Assembly: GCF_002904295.1 (NCBI RefSeq)
Contig: NZ_PPHG01000005.1
Coordinates: forward strand, 1-64,000
Source of the DNA: Amycolatopsis sp. CA-128772
GTDB taxonomy: Bacteria; Actinomycetota; Actinomycetes; Mycobacteriales; Pseudonocardiaceae
Length of the DNA stretch: 64,000 nt
Reading direction: 5' to 3'
A program made the translations under genes and the position numbers. The first letter of the stretch is position 1. Each line of letters starts with the position of its first letter. Under the pieces are notes generated by a model. It had not been told where the DNA came from and ran no database searches. It saw only the letters and a program-made list of their open reading frames with translations. Positions 63,121-64,000 of this stretch are shown here, piece by piece.

Positions 63121-64000
63121 TCAGCCGGCCCGCTGGTGCCGGCCCGGGGCGTTCGTCCCGGTGTCCGACCCCGAAAGCGCCCGGGCCGTGTTGACCAGCC
63201 CGACCATGCTGAACGCCTGCGGCGTGTTCCCCACCTGGCGGCGCGCCTCGGTGTCGTACTCCTCCGACAGCAGCCCGACGTCGTTGCGCAGGCCCAGCAA
63301 CTGCTCGAACAACCCGCGCGCCTCGGCCGTGCGCCCGGTTGCGTTCAGCGCGTCCGCGAGCCAGAAGCTGCACGCCAGGAAGCTGCCTTCGCCGCCCGGC
63401 AGCCCGTCGACGCCGCCGTCCGCGTCGGCGTCGTAGCGCCGGACGAAGCCGCCGTGGGCCAGTTCCGCGCGCACCGCGTCGACCGTTCCGCGTACGCGGG
63501 GGTCGTCGGCGGGCAGGAAGCCGACGCGGGGGATGAGGAGCAGGGCCGCGTCCAGGCCGCGGGAGCCGTAGAACTGGGTGAAGGTGTTGCGGTCGGCGTC
63601 GTAACCGTGGGTGCAGACGTCCTGGTGGATCTTCGCCCGCAGGGCGCGCCAGCGGTCGGCCGGGCCGTCGAGGCCGTGGTCCTGCACGGTGTGCACCGCG
63701 CGGTCGACACCCGCCCAGGCCATCACCTTGGAGTGCACGAAGTGCCGCCGCGGGCCGCGGACCTCCCACAGGCTGTTGTCCGGCTGGTCCCACTGGCCTT
63801 CGAGGAAGTCGAGCAGGCCGCGCTGCAGGTCCCAGGCCGGGTGGGAGGTCGGGAGACCGGCCTCGCGGACCAGGTGGAGGCCGTCGAGGACCTCGCCCCA
63901 GACGTCTAGCTGGAACTGGCCGGCCGCGGCGTTGCCGACCCGGACCGGCGTCGAACCCTCGTAGCCGGACAGCCAGTCCAACGTGGCCTCGGGCAGCCGG
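63121..64000 (-). CDS. GH15 family glycoside hydrolase (C-terminal part, cut by window edge)
   Basis: About 293 codons of the 3' part are visible. It matches the GH15 glucoamylase/trehalase-like (alpha/alpha)6 barrel: GQFQLDVWGEVLDG, LWEVRGPRRHFVHSKVMAWA and the C-terminal acidic motif SEEYDTEARRQVGNTPQAFS, which holds a catalytic-type Glu. The 5' part lies beyond the window. Cytosolic actinobacterial members of this type hydrolyse trehalose or maltooligosaccharides. The tail GRHQRAG is unstructured. Confidence 0.9.
   Translation of the reverse strand, partial: RLPEATLDWLSGYEGSTPVRVGNAAAGQFQLDVWGEVLDGLHLVREAGLPTSHPAWDLQRGLLDFLEGQWDQPDNSLWEVRGPRRHFVHSKVMAWAGVDRAVHTVQDHGLDGPADRWRALRAKIHQDVCTHGYDADRNTFTQFYGSRGLDAALLLIPRVGFLPADDPRVRGTVDAVRAELAHGGFVRRYDADADGGVDGLPGGEGSFLACSFWLADALNATGRTAEARGLFEQLLGLRNDVGLLSEEYDTEARRQVGNTPQAFSMVGLVNTARALSGSDTGTNAPGRHQRAG

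Overview
The window is high-GC actinobacterial chromosome. GTG and ATGA/GTGA starts are frequent and third codon positions are strongly GC. It carries an AfsR/SARP regulator, an ECF sigma factor with a TPR-CHAT partner, many secreted enzymes and a DUF5988 protein. Together these point to Pseudonocardiaceae, most likely Amycolatopsis or a close relative; this is inference from gene content and codon use, not from a marker gene. I saw no rRNA, tRNA, insertion sequence, CRISPR array or prophage. The region reads as ordinary accessory chromosome of a saprophyte, rich in regulators, transporters and secreted hydrolases.

Layout. 0-4.4 kb: an epoxide-hydrolase fusion divergent from its TetR with twin operators, a secreted DUF11 protein and a secreted trypsin-like protease. 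4.4-10 kb: a large LuxR-type ATPase regulator, a YceI pair, a rhomboid-family protein and a DHPS paralogue (FolP2-like). 10.2-13.9 kb: an RseB/LolA-like protein with an ABC exporter, then a membrane-anchored lipase. 13.9-19.1 kb: a TPR-CHAT caspase-like protease divergent from a cytosolic subtilase across three near-identical 105-bp repeats, plus an ECF sigma factor translationally coupled to a 148-aa protein. 19.3-23.1 kb: a candidate small lipoprotein, a GH64 glucanase, an EamA exporter with its MarR, and an MBL hydrolase.

23.3-28.1 kb: a mannose-family PTS operon (IIB, fused IIC-IID, IIA) coupled to a neutral-ceramidase-like hydrolase and flanked by a GntR regulator. Two promoter/operator sites and a strong hairpin lie upstream. 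28.4-33.5 kb: an AfsR-type regulator ending against a 21-bp tandem repeat, a type II thioesterase-like protein without its catalytic serine, and a broken MFS exporter. 34-41.7 kb: an orphan SsuA/NMT1-type binding lipoprotein, a complete branched-chain amino acid type (Liv) ABC operon with TetR, and a GlxA-like regulator. 41.7-45 kb: a repeat-bearing gap and two Cmx-like MFS exporters, the second divergent from a MarR across a long inverted operator.

45-50.6 kb: a NarL-type two-component system divergent from a LolD/FtsX-type ABC pair. 50.6-53.5 kb: a small secreted cysteine protein, a GH11 xylanase next to a CE4 deacetylase, a membrane protein and DUF5988. 53.8-60 kb: an ABC exporter with a large exported YncE/phosphoesterase protein, a GNAT acetyltransferase and a secreted protein. 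60.2-64 kb: a HEAT-like protein, an AhpD-like protein, an aldehyde dehydrogenase with internal deletions facing a 5'-truncated TetR, and the 3' part of a GH15 enzyme cut by the window edge.

The most interesting locus is the TPR-CHAT / subtilase / sigma factor / coupled small protein module at 13.96-19.13 kb. It resembles a protease-controlled sigma switch or cell-suicide module, and it sits around a recently expanded tandem repeat that occupies the promoter region. The PTS-ceramidase operon with two operators, and the cluster of genes decayed by deletion, are next.
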